In this document: positions 36,301-47,399 of the stretch, one piece after another
Position numbering within the stretch: position 1 is the stretch's first letter
Layout of the letters: the number at the start of each line of letters is the position of its first letter
From: Ceratothoa steindachneri
Taxonomy: Eukaryota; Arthropoda; Malacostraca; Isopoda; Cymothoidae
Assembly: GCA_963969495.1 (NCBI GenBank)
Contig: OZ018330.1
Location: forward strand, 70,781,637 to 70,845,636
Length of the DNA stretch: 64,000 nt
Direction of reading: 5' to 3'
Notes under the pieces: generated by a model
The model's database searches: none
What the model was told of the DNA's origin: nothing
The model's input: the letters and a program-made list of their open reading frames with translations, nothing else
Position numbers and translations under genes: made by a program

Positions 36301-36538
36301 TTAACTCTGGCGGAGGAGCATCCAGGCCAAAGATACTACTTCTCCACGGATGCAGGGTCCTAGATTGTACTCTCATTCTCTTGGAGAACGAAAGTATGTT
36401 TCCCCTAGAGAACTTGCATCGAATCCCTTTGACTTCTCTCACACCTCTGCAAGAGGGATATTTCTTTTAAGTAAAGACACGTATGTCTGCTGCTTCACCT
36501 TACTAGAAACTCGCGTGGGGGGAGTTGGGGGGAGCCAT

Positions 36539-39355
36539 GGTTTTAGCCAAAGCTAGGTGTGAACCTTTTGTCTGGCCAGTTCTACCAGGGGAGCATGTAA
36601 GGTAGGTAGAATAAGCAGAAGATTCTGAATGGACACGGAAGCGACCGTGCTCATAGGACTGGGGGGGGGGAGCAGGTGGTGCCATTTTGAAATTGAACAT
36701 AATACTTCACAGGTAGGGCCAGAAAGGGTTCGTTGCATTTGCAAAAAGGCTCCAGTCCGAGAAACAGGTCACCTCCGGATCTCTACCAATCAATCTAGTT
36801 AAAGCTCTCCTTTTATGGAGCATATGCCATATGGCCAGCTTGCATCCAACAGTGGAGAGAATAACTAAAAAGCTCTTGAAGCCTGCGGGCTCAAAAACGC
36901 CGAATAATCTCTCAATGAGGGTCCCGACGTAATCGAGGCTCCGCTCAGACTACTTGCGACTTTGTTCTTGGTCTGGGCCACTCTACCCGAAGGTGTCTCA
37001 TGTCACGACTTACCAGTCTTGGCATGATCTCTTATCGTAATAGCAGCAGAACCGTCCGTCTCCGGCGGCCGCGCAGATGGAGAGGATTCCTTTGTCCTCT
37101 TTGATTTCATCTTACATTTCCTCTTCTGCAGAGGAATGCGAGGAGTCAGCCCACTTCTCTTTCTTTCCCCGGAAGAGGCTCCTAAGGCAGGACGGATTAG
37201 CCTCGACCAGATCTTTTTCCGAAATTGGGAAGATTTTGGCCCATGATCAATGTAGCACAAGGCATGGGAGGGAGTACATCCTCTACTTACGAGTATTCGA
37301 GGACCAATGCCTCTTAAGGAGGGTCTTGGAGAAGGGCGGAGTCATGTTTAGTGTCTGGCACAGATTCAAGGTTTGTCCCCTTGGAAGACACCTCCATAAG
37401 CATCTTCACCTCAAAAGCGGCCTCTAACTGGCCATCCGCTCAAAGGTGTCAGGTATCCCGGCCGAGGACTTATAAGGCCTATGGACCGCTACTTGGGCCT
37501 GTATGCTGAACCTCATGGGAAAGATAGTGGGAGCGAGAATGCCGACAATCTTAAACATGACAAATCTCGGCTCTATGAGGTGCATCGACAAGGCCTAGGG
37601 AACGATGCAGCCTCTTATCCCTCTAAGGAGGTTGTGGCGGGCCACCTGACCCCAACGGGAGGCACAAGGATCGAGGCGGTGCGTCTTCTTTCTTGAAGTG
37701 TTGTTGATTGGCCCTAGAGATAGAAAAGGAGGACTCGTCGCAAGTGGTGAGACGCCTGGAGGCAATTCTACAAAAGTGGGTAAGGAGGAAAGTCCCGAGC
37801 ACGTCAAAAATGGAGATAGAAAAGCGCTCTCTCCACTAAAAGATTCTAGGAGGGGTTCCTGAGAGAGATCATTTGAGCCCACCTCCGTCAAAAAGGTGAA
37901 GCTACCCAGGGCGGCTCCGTAGATAGCAAAGGGTAAGCCACTTTGCCGCATTCAAAAGGTAGAATGAGAGCCCCTCTATCTGTCAGAGTGGTGTTGTATC
38001 TAAGTTCCTTGTCCATCCCAACACCAACGTCGGGCGAGGATTGAGGGAGAGGGACGTAATCGTAAATACTGAGAACTGTTAAAGACTGGAAATCCTGCCA
38101 ACAAACAGTAATTTCCTAAGCTTGTGACCACTAAAATGAAAATAAGGATAGTTGGTGGGATCCGCTCCTGCCTATCCTGTCTCTGATTTTGCATTAAAGA
38201 ATAGTGTTTGCAACTTAGGACAGCAACACACACTCACCAACTAAAGGTAACCAGTGACTGGTCCTTCCCTAAAGGTCGAAGCTCCCAACTGGGCAGCCAT
38301 AGAGGCAGGGCGATAGGGCAGATATCCTTGGTAGGAAGTAATAATCCTCGACAGGACGGCCAGGATCTAAAGGTATGTTGTGGCAGGCCCATATAAGGGA
38401 CCCGAGAATTTTTGTTGGCCAGGTATACAACAAAGCAGTAAATCCCACCCGCCATAAACAGTCCTGCTTTATGCATCCGAGAATGGTCACAGGGAAGGGG
38501 ATAACCCATTACACGCAGGAAAGTGGTTATTAGGGGCAAAACAGATATTCTCATTTTTCGCACCCCAACGCTCAGGCCTCTTCAAGGCCTGGTCTCTTGC
38601 AACCTGGTGGCGTCAAAGGGCGTTGTTTATAGAGTTTTCAAAGCCTCTCCTCTGACACGGTATGGGGTAGCTGGTCAGGTCCTTACGCCTGGGCAGAGAT
38701 TGATGGGATATTCGTAGAGAAAAACTTTTATTCGCCTACCTTGCTTTTTTTTACAGGGAAAGGAGATTCCAAGTTCTTCGATGAAGAAATTAGTAAGAAT
38801 GAATGAATATTTACATCGCTGTTATTTCCTATGTATTTCAAGGACGTTCAGCTTGAAGCAAGAAAATTTTACTTCCGCTCCCGAAAGAAAAGTAACAAAT
38901 TCCAATACATCTAACTCTTGCTATATCGCCTTGCCCTTTAACCCCGAGTTAAAAGGCTTAAATAAACTATTAAAATATTAGAGATCAAGTAAATATAAAC
39001 TCTATCTAATGTGAGCTAGTAACGATAAACCATTTCTAAGATGACCGAGGAAAGATTTACATCTGAATTAGGACAAAAATAAAACAAATTGACCTCAAAG
39101 GAGGGTTAAGTTATGTTTTCTGTTTCCAAATTTACACGTAATTAATTCTCTACTCGGTCAGTATATAGATGAATTATCTTACTTGGGTAATCATGAAACA
39201 TAAACAACTTAGCTCGCTTATTTATAGTAAAGATAAGCTATCTCTAAGTCTACCCAGTAAAAAAGATCCATATTGTTCCTTTTAAGATGACCTATCTTTA
39301 CTTGATGAAAGGTTCTAACACTGAAATAGCTTTTAGCTTTCCTGGTACTTTCAAA
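36539..39355. repeat. 2.8-kb duplicated block, copy 2
   Basis: Direct copy of 27350-30169 with scattered single-base changes (for example ATTAGGGGC against ATTAGGAGC near 38530 and TTCTTT run changes near 38725) and a poly-G length difference at 36660. Flanks differ from copy 1 on both sides. Together the two copies bracket dynein exons 33292-31377. Confidence 0.95.
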
Positions 39356-40418
39356 AATCAATTAAGGTAACCTTCCCTCTTCCGACACTTAAAGGCGTCT
39401 CTCAAAACACCTTGCCAAAATTGAAACCAATCCTATTTGGAGAAACCAGCAGAAATTTGGATAAACGCACACACGAGCGGAAATAAGACGTACGCAGCAG
39501 AAACACTTCCAATGCCCTCTTTAGTCACTTGCATGTCATCGAAAGAACCATCAAATAGACTGGGATCAAGCCAAATATTTTTATATCACCCAAAGAGGGG
39601 GCAGGGGGGAGCTAGCCACAGAATGTACTAATAGTTCATCTCCTTTAAAAATCCCAAATCACAGACCAGCAAAGACCTTAAGGTCCACCCGTGGCAAGAA
39701 ATCTAAGTTGAAAGTAGTTACTCGAGTTCTGTTCTATTCAGTGTTGCTTTTTAAAGTAAGGGATTATGTCAAGAATAGGAAACCAAACAGCTGAAGGGGT
39801 CGCTATCCGTCACAAAAGAATTCGGAGGTCGCTATTTTGGACAAAGGATGCCCTCAAGAATGTTTTTAGGACTTAAGAAGGTAGGTTTAAGTTAGGATGA
39901 GTTAACCCATGGTAGTCTAATCTAACCAAAACACCATATAGGTCTCCATTTCCCAACCTTTGGGTCGCCAAACATTTTTTTCTGGGGTTGCCAAGTACTT
40001 ACAAATCTAACAAGAAAAAACTATCAATTCCCTATAATGAGATGTTGGGTGAGGAGGGGGAATACCGACCGAATGCTCTGGTACGATAACTATTTCAAAT
40101 TGTCCGCCGCCACTCACCACCAACACAGCACCCATCCTCAATAAACAGCACGCGAACAACAGGTTTCCGCCATCACGACGTCTGTCTTTATCAGGTAAGA
40201 AAATTGATTTTTCGGATGTCTGCTGTTATTTTTCACGGTTCTCATATAGTGTCGCACGTCGGTGAATATGGCGTGATTATTTTGAGTTAAGTTTCATTAC
40301 GATATTTAACCATATAGACATGTTATCGAGTGAAATGAAGTGCGTCCTTTAGAAGTGGCCACTATGGCATTGTTGTGAAAATAAATGGTGGTGCGGGAGA
40401 ACATCGCCCGCCAATATG
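39356..40418. other. Intron sequence, nothing firmly recognised
   Basis: AT-rich. 39945-40015 (TTTCCCAACCTTTGGGTCGC, then GGGGTTGCCAAG) looks like the edge of a dispersed repeat of hAT type, but this is only an impression. 40292-40320 is a 29-bp exact copy of the LINE piece at 27320-27348. Confidence 0.4.
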
Positions 40419-40581
40419 TGGGGGAACACCGATGCGTGAAATTTTGAAAATTCGATTTACTTTGAAATACTTTGAAAAACATAACAAAAGGTGACTGATT
40501 ATGGGTACAGTTTGCACTCGCTCAGGTACATAATGGAATTTTTATGCAGGTTTTTCTACTAATAGGTCGGTGTTCCCCCAC
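40419..40581. mobile_element. Small inverted-repeat unit (MITE-like), unit 1
   Basis: Left end GTGGGGGAACACCGA is the reverse complement of the right end TCGGTGTTCCCCCAC (40567-40581). The right-hand 77 bp (40507-40583) recurs in unit 2. No coding capacity. A target duplication was not identified. Confidence 0.65.
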
Positions 40582-40762
40582 CCATCCCTAATCGAAAATT
40601 GAACATCTATGCATTTTGTACGTTGAATACAAATTCGGTATTAGAATACACAAATAGTAAAGCATTGATATTGTATCAACAAAAGTGGCTAGGGTTATCA
40701 TATATGTTGATTTCAGGCAAAAAACCCCAATGTTTTTTGTTTTATGAGCTTCAAAACTAAGG

Positions 40763-40958
40763 GTAGGGGAACACCAACCGAGGTCTCCCAAAATTTTGAA
40801 GTGCCAAAAAGGACGCTAATTTTCTGAGTTGAGGATTTATGAGTATAACATATGTGGGCCATGCTCTGAAGTTTGTTTTTGGCACAGTTTGCACTCGCTC
40901 AGGTACAGAATAGAATTTTTATACAGGTTTTTCTACTAATAGGTCGGTGTTCCCCCAC
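40763..40958. mobile_element. Small inverted-repeat unit (MITE-like), unit 2
   Basis: Left end GTAGGGGAACACC and right end GGTGTTCCCCCAC are inverted. 40884-40960 matches unit 1's 40507-40583 with about four differences. The interiors otherwise differ, so the units share ends and one side only. Confidence 0.65.
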
Positions 40959-40984
40959 CCCACACTTTTCAGCATATGCTATAT

Positions 40985-41895
40985 TTTTATGTTGCCATAA
41001 TTAGAGAGTATATTAGTGCTAATTATTCATAAAAGAGTTGCCTTCATAAATCTCCTCATGTATATATTTATATATAGAAAATTTGAATAATGTATGTTTA
41101 TTGCTGGTGTCCCTGAGTGTCGTACTGGTTTGGTCCTCCCCCTTCTTTTTCTTGGTCCTTTTTCCCTTTATTTTTAAGTTCGGGGATTAATTTAATTGCT
41201 CTAAGTTGAAGAATTTTAAGGCATGTCAATTCATATGCGAGGAGAACAAAAATGAACTACATATCCTAATATAATGGGAGAATTATACTCTCTGATTTAA
41301 ATGTAAAATTCGTTGCGAAATACCCAGAAGTTTATTTGCGCTTTTGATGCAATATTTTGAAACTTTTGTTGGCTGGAAATTATGACACGCAAATTTTTTA
41401 CCTTGATGACCTCATCAAGATTATTGCCAGCCATGTTGTTTGTATTCTTCTCATCTGCCATTTATCGAACCATCTCAATACTCTATCCAACTCTTTTTGT
41501 AGATATGCTAGATTACCCGAATATTTTGTTCTATTTATGAATTACGTATCGTTTGAAGGAGAAATAAAAATTTTACCTTTTATTCATGTTTAGGAAAATA
41601 AATAATAGTTCTAATGGTGAAAGATTTTTAGATTCAGACATTTTGTCATAAAACTATGGCTGACAATTTACTGTTTGTATGTTTTTGTACAGAAAGAACT
41701 TAAGGAAATCTTCTACTCTGCACTGATAGACGGGCAGCATCGATTGAATTAAGGGGAAGGGCAAATACTCAAGATTGGGGTTCTTGACAGGAGGGTGAAG
41801 CAGCAATTATTGGGAAGTTTCAAATTTATGTTGGTCTGAATGATTGTTTTGTGCATTTACTCCCCACCAACCCCACTCCACCCACGGTAACATAC
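40985..41895. other. Intron sequence, nothing recognised
   Basis: AT-rich with a 78-codon open frame (41357-41593, plus) that lacks any recognisable domain. A pyrimidine-rich tract runs from 41140 to 41170. Confidence 0.5.
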
Positions 41896-42000
41896 TTTTT
41901 CAGTCTCAGCTTCGACGATCTTGATCAATTTATCTGCTTCTTCGTTCTTCTTCTGCAACTCCACTTCTTGAATGGCCAGTTTGGCCTTGAGTGCGTCGAC
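41896..42000 (-). CDS. Dynein heavy chain exon: stalk coiled coil 1
   Basis: The acceptor CTCCATTAG precedes 42000 and the donor AAA/GTATGT follows 41896; 105 bases, 35 codons, phase 0 at both ends. It begins VDALKAKLAIQEVELQKKN and ends KLIKIVEAETEK, rich in charged heptads as expected for coiled coil 1. It lies alone, 15.4 kb downstream of the previous exon and 8.6 kb upstream of the next, so it is easily missed by gene finders. Alignment to the family across the exon junctions is gapless. Confidence 0.95.
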
Positions 42001-42460
42001 CTAATGGAGGAAAAAGGTACAAAATCAAGGGGAGAAATTCAGAGAGAAACGAAGTTGTAAAGAAATGATGAAGTAAGTAGGCTGTTTTAATTAAAGTTAA
42101 ATAAAAAACAAACGAAGGCGTCTCGCGCAGAATGTATATAATGAGATAGATATCTGTAGAGAAAGTGCTGAAGATAGAGAATGCGAAAATTTGGGAAAGA
42201 TATATAGCAGCAGGTCTTCTGCGGGCATTCCGGTTCTTTTCTCACTGATTAGGATTTTGGGAAATGGACTGTGTGGTTCTATAAGAAAAAGGAAACAGTA
42301 CAACGTGTGACAACCATGAAGCATCCCTAGACCAGCCAAGTAAAGGGCGGCTTCTCATCCAAGGTAATTGACCTGCTCATATTTCGTCCCCCTAAAACAC
42401 GGAAAGAGAATGGTAACAAGTGGTAACAAAGTCGTTTGAACAACACTTTATTGATTTATT

Positions 42461-42556
42461 GTGACCCTAGCCAGGAACCAAGCACACTGAGACGGCGAGC
42501 AACCGCTTTTATCTCAATTAAACCGAGCTTTAGACCATTCGGCTACACCACCACCC
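42461..42556 (-). ncRNA. tRNA-derived SINE candidate
   Basis: On the minus strand, GTGTAGCCGAATGGTCTAAA resembles the RNA polymerase III A box of Ser/Leu-type tRNAs, and about 55 bp on, GGTTCCTGGCTAGGG resembles a B box. The intervening sequence does not fold as a clean cloverleaf, so this is more likely a tRNA-derived SINE head or a pseudogene than a tRNA gene. The body after the B box is AT-rich. Confidence 0.4.
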
Positions 42557-42863
42557 CAGTACGGAATTTTTTGAATTAGGAAATAACTTTTTAGGAAGAA
42601 AAATTTTCTTTATTTTCTGTTTCTAACGGTATGCTGGATTATATATTGCACAAAGATCTTTAGTTGTCAAAATTAACTGGCTTCCAACGGTCGAGTGACT
42701 CGCTGATATGGTTTAAAACGGCCGATAAAGGAAGAAGGAATGTTTCTTAGTTCATAAGGTTCTTAATGTGTATCAAGGGAGAATTTAGCCGTATAAATGA
42801 TAAGATAATGTTGAAATTAGATATAAGTGTAAAGATATGTTGGTGAGGAGTTGCGTATGTAAA

Positions 42864-44168
42864 GGGTGATCCATAAACAGCGCCAAATTTAAAAGGTGAA
42901 TGATTAAAACGAATTTTTATTAACATAGTTATATTCTGCATACTTCTAATGAGTTATGGCTCCCATTTAGGTATCAAACACAATGTCGTCCATATGTCCA
43001 TCTGCACTGAGTCTAGATACATTTATGCACTCCTCGAAGTTTCCGAAAAACTATCTCACTGATGTGTGGCTCGATGCCTTCAATCACACACCTGATTTCA
43101 GCCTTGAGTTCAGGAATTGTGCGTGGTTTGTTGGCGTATACTTGTGATTTCTCATACCCCCATAATAAGAAATCACAAAGGGTAAGATCGCACTAACTTG
43201 GTGGTCATTCCTGCTCACCATGCAAGGATATCTCTCGTTGAGGAAAATTTTTGTGGAGTAATGCAAGCGTTTGGCGCGAAATGTGGCAAGTCGCTCCATC
43301 CTGTTGAAACAAGAGGTTGTCAATCTCCGTATCTTCCAAGTTCGGCATCAACTGATTGGATATCATGTATAGGTAACGTTCTCGAATAATGCTAACTGCA
43401 TTCCCCTCATCATCTTTAAAGAAGAACGGTCCAAGCACTGCACCTGCCAAAAAAACCCAACACAGCACAATCACTTTCAGTGGATGCTTTTCACGCTCTT
43501 GCATTATTCGACGATTTCTATTTCTCCAAATCTGGTAGTTCTGTTTATTTACAAATCTACTTAAGTGGAAGTCAGTCTCATCACTGAAGAGGATTTTATT
43601 TGTAAAATTTTCGTCGCCTGCAAGTTTCCCCAACCCAGTTAGCAAATTGCTTCCGATTCCCGTGGACAGGTGGCTGAAGAAGCTGCATAAGTTAAACTTT
43701 ATATGCATACATATGGAGATCTTATGCGGAATTCGATGTAATGAAGTGGTCGAGATGTCCATCTGCTGCAAACGTCGGGGAATCGATTTTCCCTGACTCA
43801 GACTGCCACTGTCTCACACAACAGCAATTTGGTACGCTGGCCGACAAGAACGATTCCGCCCAGGCGATTTGGTCGTTGCAACTGAACCAGTTGTTTTAAA
43901 CTTCGTCATTAGTCTGCAAACCGTAGACTCGTTGGGTGTTTCATTTCTCACCAAAATGGTACGAAGTGTTCGAACTGTTTGCGTCGCACTTTCTCCGTTT
44001 TTGGTAAAATGTCATAACGATTAGAACGCGCTGTTCAGTTATAAACTGCTCCATGACGCACCAAACACAAGTATTCTGAAAAAAAGGAAGAATTTTAATC
44101 GAAGTGAAAAAAAATAGAAAACATGATAAAAACATGCGTTCAAACTTCAAATTACAAAAGTGTCACCC
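42864..44168 (-). mobile_element. IS630/Tc1/mariner-superfamily transposon relic
   Basis: Minus-strand transposase in broken frames. The N-terminal helix-turn-helix region spans 43990-43790 (VRTLRTILVRNETPNESTVC, LMTKFKTTGSVATTKSPGR). The catalytic part at 43771-43205 has KILFSDETDFHLSRFVNKQN (first Asp) and NLLFQQDGATCHISRQTLAL (second Asp). 43200-42960 has CDLTLCDFLLWGYEKSQVY with the third acidic residue, an Asp. The ends start GGGTGA at 42864 and end TCACCC at 44168, about 1.3 kb. The family with QQDGATCH and DLTPLDFFLWG motifs is common in insects and other invertebrates. Confidence 0.85.
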
Positions 44169-44444
44169 AATTCTAATTCAGCGTTCTTTATGGAACACCT
44201 TTTAGTTTGCAGGTCACTGGATGATCCTTTTCCTTCTTTATTTTCTCTGTTCTTACTACCTTCCGACTACGTCTTCTACTACCTAAATAAACACTTGATT
44301 TTATATTGGATCTCATCCTTATATATAACTTTCCCTTGCTGAATCTACAAACCTTCTCTCTCCCATTACTCGCAGGCCTACACAAACATTGGCACTGGAT
44401 TCGTTCCTATGCTTTTTTTACTGCTAGGAAATTGAAATTTCATC

Positions 44445-45540
44445 TCAATTGTCTTTTAGTCTCAGTCTGTCCTCCCAACCATTTCTCAGTTCTCCCGCCT
44501 CCTTTCTCCATATTTTCACTGCCCTCTCATGAAATACTATATTTATGTATGTAATTCTTATTTCTCTATGTGATTCTTCTTGCCTTCTCATGTCCATCCT
44601 CCACCTAGTGCTTGTAATCCATCGGGTACCCTGGGTTTGTACCCTTTGGAGTTTGATCATAGCACTCTTCGGAGTACTATGTAGCGGAACAGTGGAGGGA
44701 AATAGGGTGGTTCTGACTATGGCCGTGTAGAGTTTCCTCTTGTGCCCAGGCAACAGTCGTGATATTCTTCCTAATTGCGCCAACTTCACCTTAGTTATTC
44801 TTATTCTATCTGCTACATGAGTTCTGTACCCGGTTTTACTTATTTGCATACCCATTATACTCATATATTTTCCCCTCAGCCCTTATGGTCTCTACTTTCC
44901 TCTTGTTAATGGGTATTACTGCGAACTTATCGCTATTGGTCTTGATCTTCCATTTCCTCTCGTATCTATTTAAGTTAGGAATCTAGCTGTAATATTAGCC
45001 GTTTTCATTGCTGTTCTTGTTGAGGTCGCAATGATATGGGTGACGTCGTTTGCGAACTGGTCAAAATGGCGTAGAGGAATGGGGATAGGCAGCTCCCTGG
45101 AAGGAACCCCGCCTTTGTATTAAAGGTGGGGCATTCAAAGCAACCGAACACCATATAGGCTTTACTCTCGATTATGAAACTGCATAATATCCTGGCAATT
45201 TTATCTCCAAGCTTCATCCATACCAGCTTATACTTGAGTCCATCCCTCCACACCTTATTAAACGCCTCCTTCACGTCACGATTCTCCGTTATCAATGCTA
45301 GGACCATCTCCGTACCTTTCTTTCTCCCGAACTCATACTCTTGTGGGTTGAACTTGTGGTTGGTCTCTAGGTGACCCATTAATCAGCTTTACACGTTTTT
45401 GTCCACAACCTTGGCTATAAAATTTAGTAGCGAGATGGGTATGTACCCGTCAACTGTCGTGCCAAAGTACTCGGCTAAATAGCCCGGGGGTAAACTAGTT
45501 GCCCTAGGTCAGTTGATCCTTGAAGAACTCATAGCTTGAG
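44445..45540 (-). mobile_element. LINE reverse transcriptase relic
   Basis: Minus strand. 45480-45400 reads YIPISLLNFIAKVVDKNV. 45379-45005 gives EYEFGRKKGTEMVLALITEN, RDVKEAFNKVWRDGLKYKL and KAGFLPGSCLSPFLYAI (RT motifs up to the PxGSxLSP block). 44864-44445 gives the C-terminal part with RISRLLPGHKRKLYTAIVRT. The catalytic aspartate box itself falls in a broken stretch near 44990. Jockey-like by overall pattern; not the family at 5, 15 and 20 kb. Confidence 0.82.
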
Positions 45541-47390
45541 GAGTACCAGGGTCAGAAAGTTAACAGACATATATTTAAAAATATACATTACGCGTGAAAA
45601 ATTGAAAGAGACTCGAGAGCATAAAGGCATTCTACCGTGTGCATTTTTAAAGCTTACATGAATTCACTAAGTATAATGAGGAAATATAAAGGGTTAGAGA
45701 ACGTAGCTGGAACACCAATATGGCAACTCTATAGTGCCTGCGCTGGTGAGGTAACAGAATCAGCGTTAATTTGAGATTGGACAGCGAGAAGACCCATGTT
45801 AGTCTGTTTTAACTTTGACTCGGGAAGGAACCGGCACGCAAGGAACGCTTGAGAGTCACGAGTCGTGTGCAATGACTCTCCGATTGAGTTTTCCCTAAGG
45901 TTGTAAGGTGAAGTGAAAAAATAATGAATATCAAGACACCTGATCAAGTTAGAAAAAAGTTGCGAGAGAAACTTACTCCAATTGTCGAATACGAGCGTAC
46001 TCGGAATACTGATTTGAGCAATCTATCCATGTGAAATTGCACATGTATCTATCAGCAATACATAGCAGGTAGTTAATTCTATGGGTTTCAGCATAGGTTC
46101 TTGCGAACCAGATCTTTCATATGTTTGCGAAACGATGACCAAACGAAATGTTGAGTTACGAAAGAGAATACAACTCTCACACCTGAATTCGCTAAACCAT
46201 GGAAGAGTTGAAAAATTTGTTTCTTAAATGTTTAAGGGACAACCTCATAGCCTTTTAAATAAAAAGTCTACCAGAAATTTGCAGTCGGTGTTGGACAGGC
46301 GGAGGGAAGATAACTGTAAGATCGTGTGTTCCCTTGTAGTGCTTACATTGTAAGATAGAATGAGACAATCAAAGATACCTAAAATATGAGCGCTTTTGAG
46401 TTTTATGGTCTTATAATGGGTTAACCCTAAACCAAAATAAAATTTCATGAAAAGAGAATCCGAATACTGAGTGCTCTTAAAAGAGCACTGTTCTAAAATC
46501 GTAAATACTTCTCTTTTGCATGATAATCGAGATTAAACAGCTTAGTTATATTTCTTCAAATTATTGTCATTTTCTCAATCACTTCCCTATTTTTACTACT
46601 AAATAATATTTTTTATTTCCATTATACGAAGAAACTTTAAACGAACTCAAAGAAACGAAAGAATGGAATATAGTAATTTTGGGTTAATAAATATAAAATT
46701 ACTGTAAAAGTCTATAGATAAAGAATACAATCATGATTCTTCCGTATATTTAATATAAATCGAGTTTATTTGACGGAAAAAAGAGTATTTGTTTTAGAGC
46801 GCTGAAATAAAAAAAACGGTGACATTTGGCAACCTTGCAAGGCCAAAAGAGTAAGTCACCCTTTCGTCCGAATATTAACGAAAGTGTGTTAATTGCTTGT
46901 ATATTATTATATAGAAATAATAATCTAGTTGTGTAAGAATTGGTAAACTATATTAATGCAAGTAGAGAGAATAAATTTAATGTGAAGGGAACTAATTAAA
47001 TAAATAAATTTATTATAAGTCAATGTTTAAAGACCGCATTCATGTATGCGGGCCTTTAATGTAAAGAGGGAGATTGTCTGCGTTTAAGAATGAATTCTTT
47101 TATCGAGAAAAGACATCTGAAGACGATTCCCAGTTCCCGCCGCATAAAGAATATTGAATCCAGCTCCAAGATTCTTTTTACCTTTGAGGAAATTTCTGAT
47201 CACCTTTACCCAGCCTACAATCAAGTAAGAAGAGAGTTTTCTACTCCTTTGAAGTCAGTGTTTTGTGAATAACTGGCATTCGCATTAGAAACAAAAGGCA
47301 GCCGCCAAGCTGAATCAAGAAACCTGTTTGCCTGCCCCAAGAGTTGTATCAAAAATCGGTGACAAATCACTCTCGAAGAGGCTTATTCAG
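45541..47390. other. Intron sequence, nothing recognised
   Basis: AT-rich, no domain or repeat recognised. 46500-47060 is especially AT-rich. Confidence 0.5.
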
Positions 47391-47399
47391 ACTACTTAA

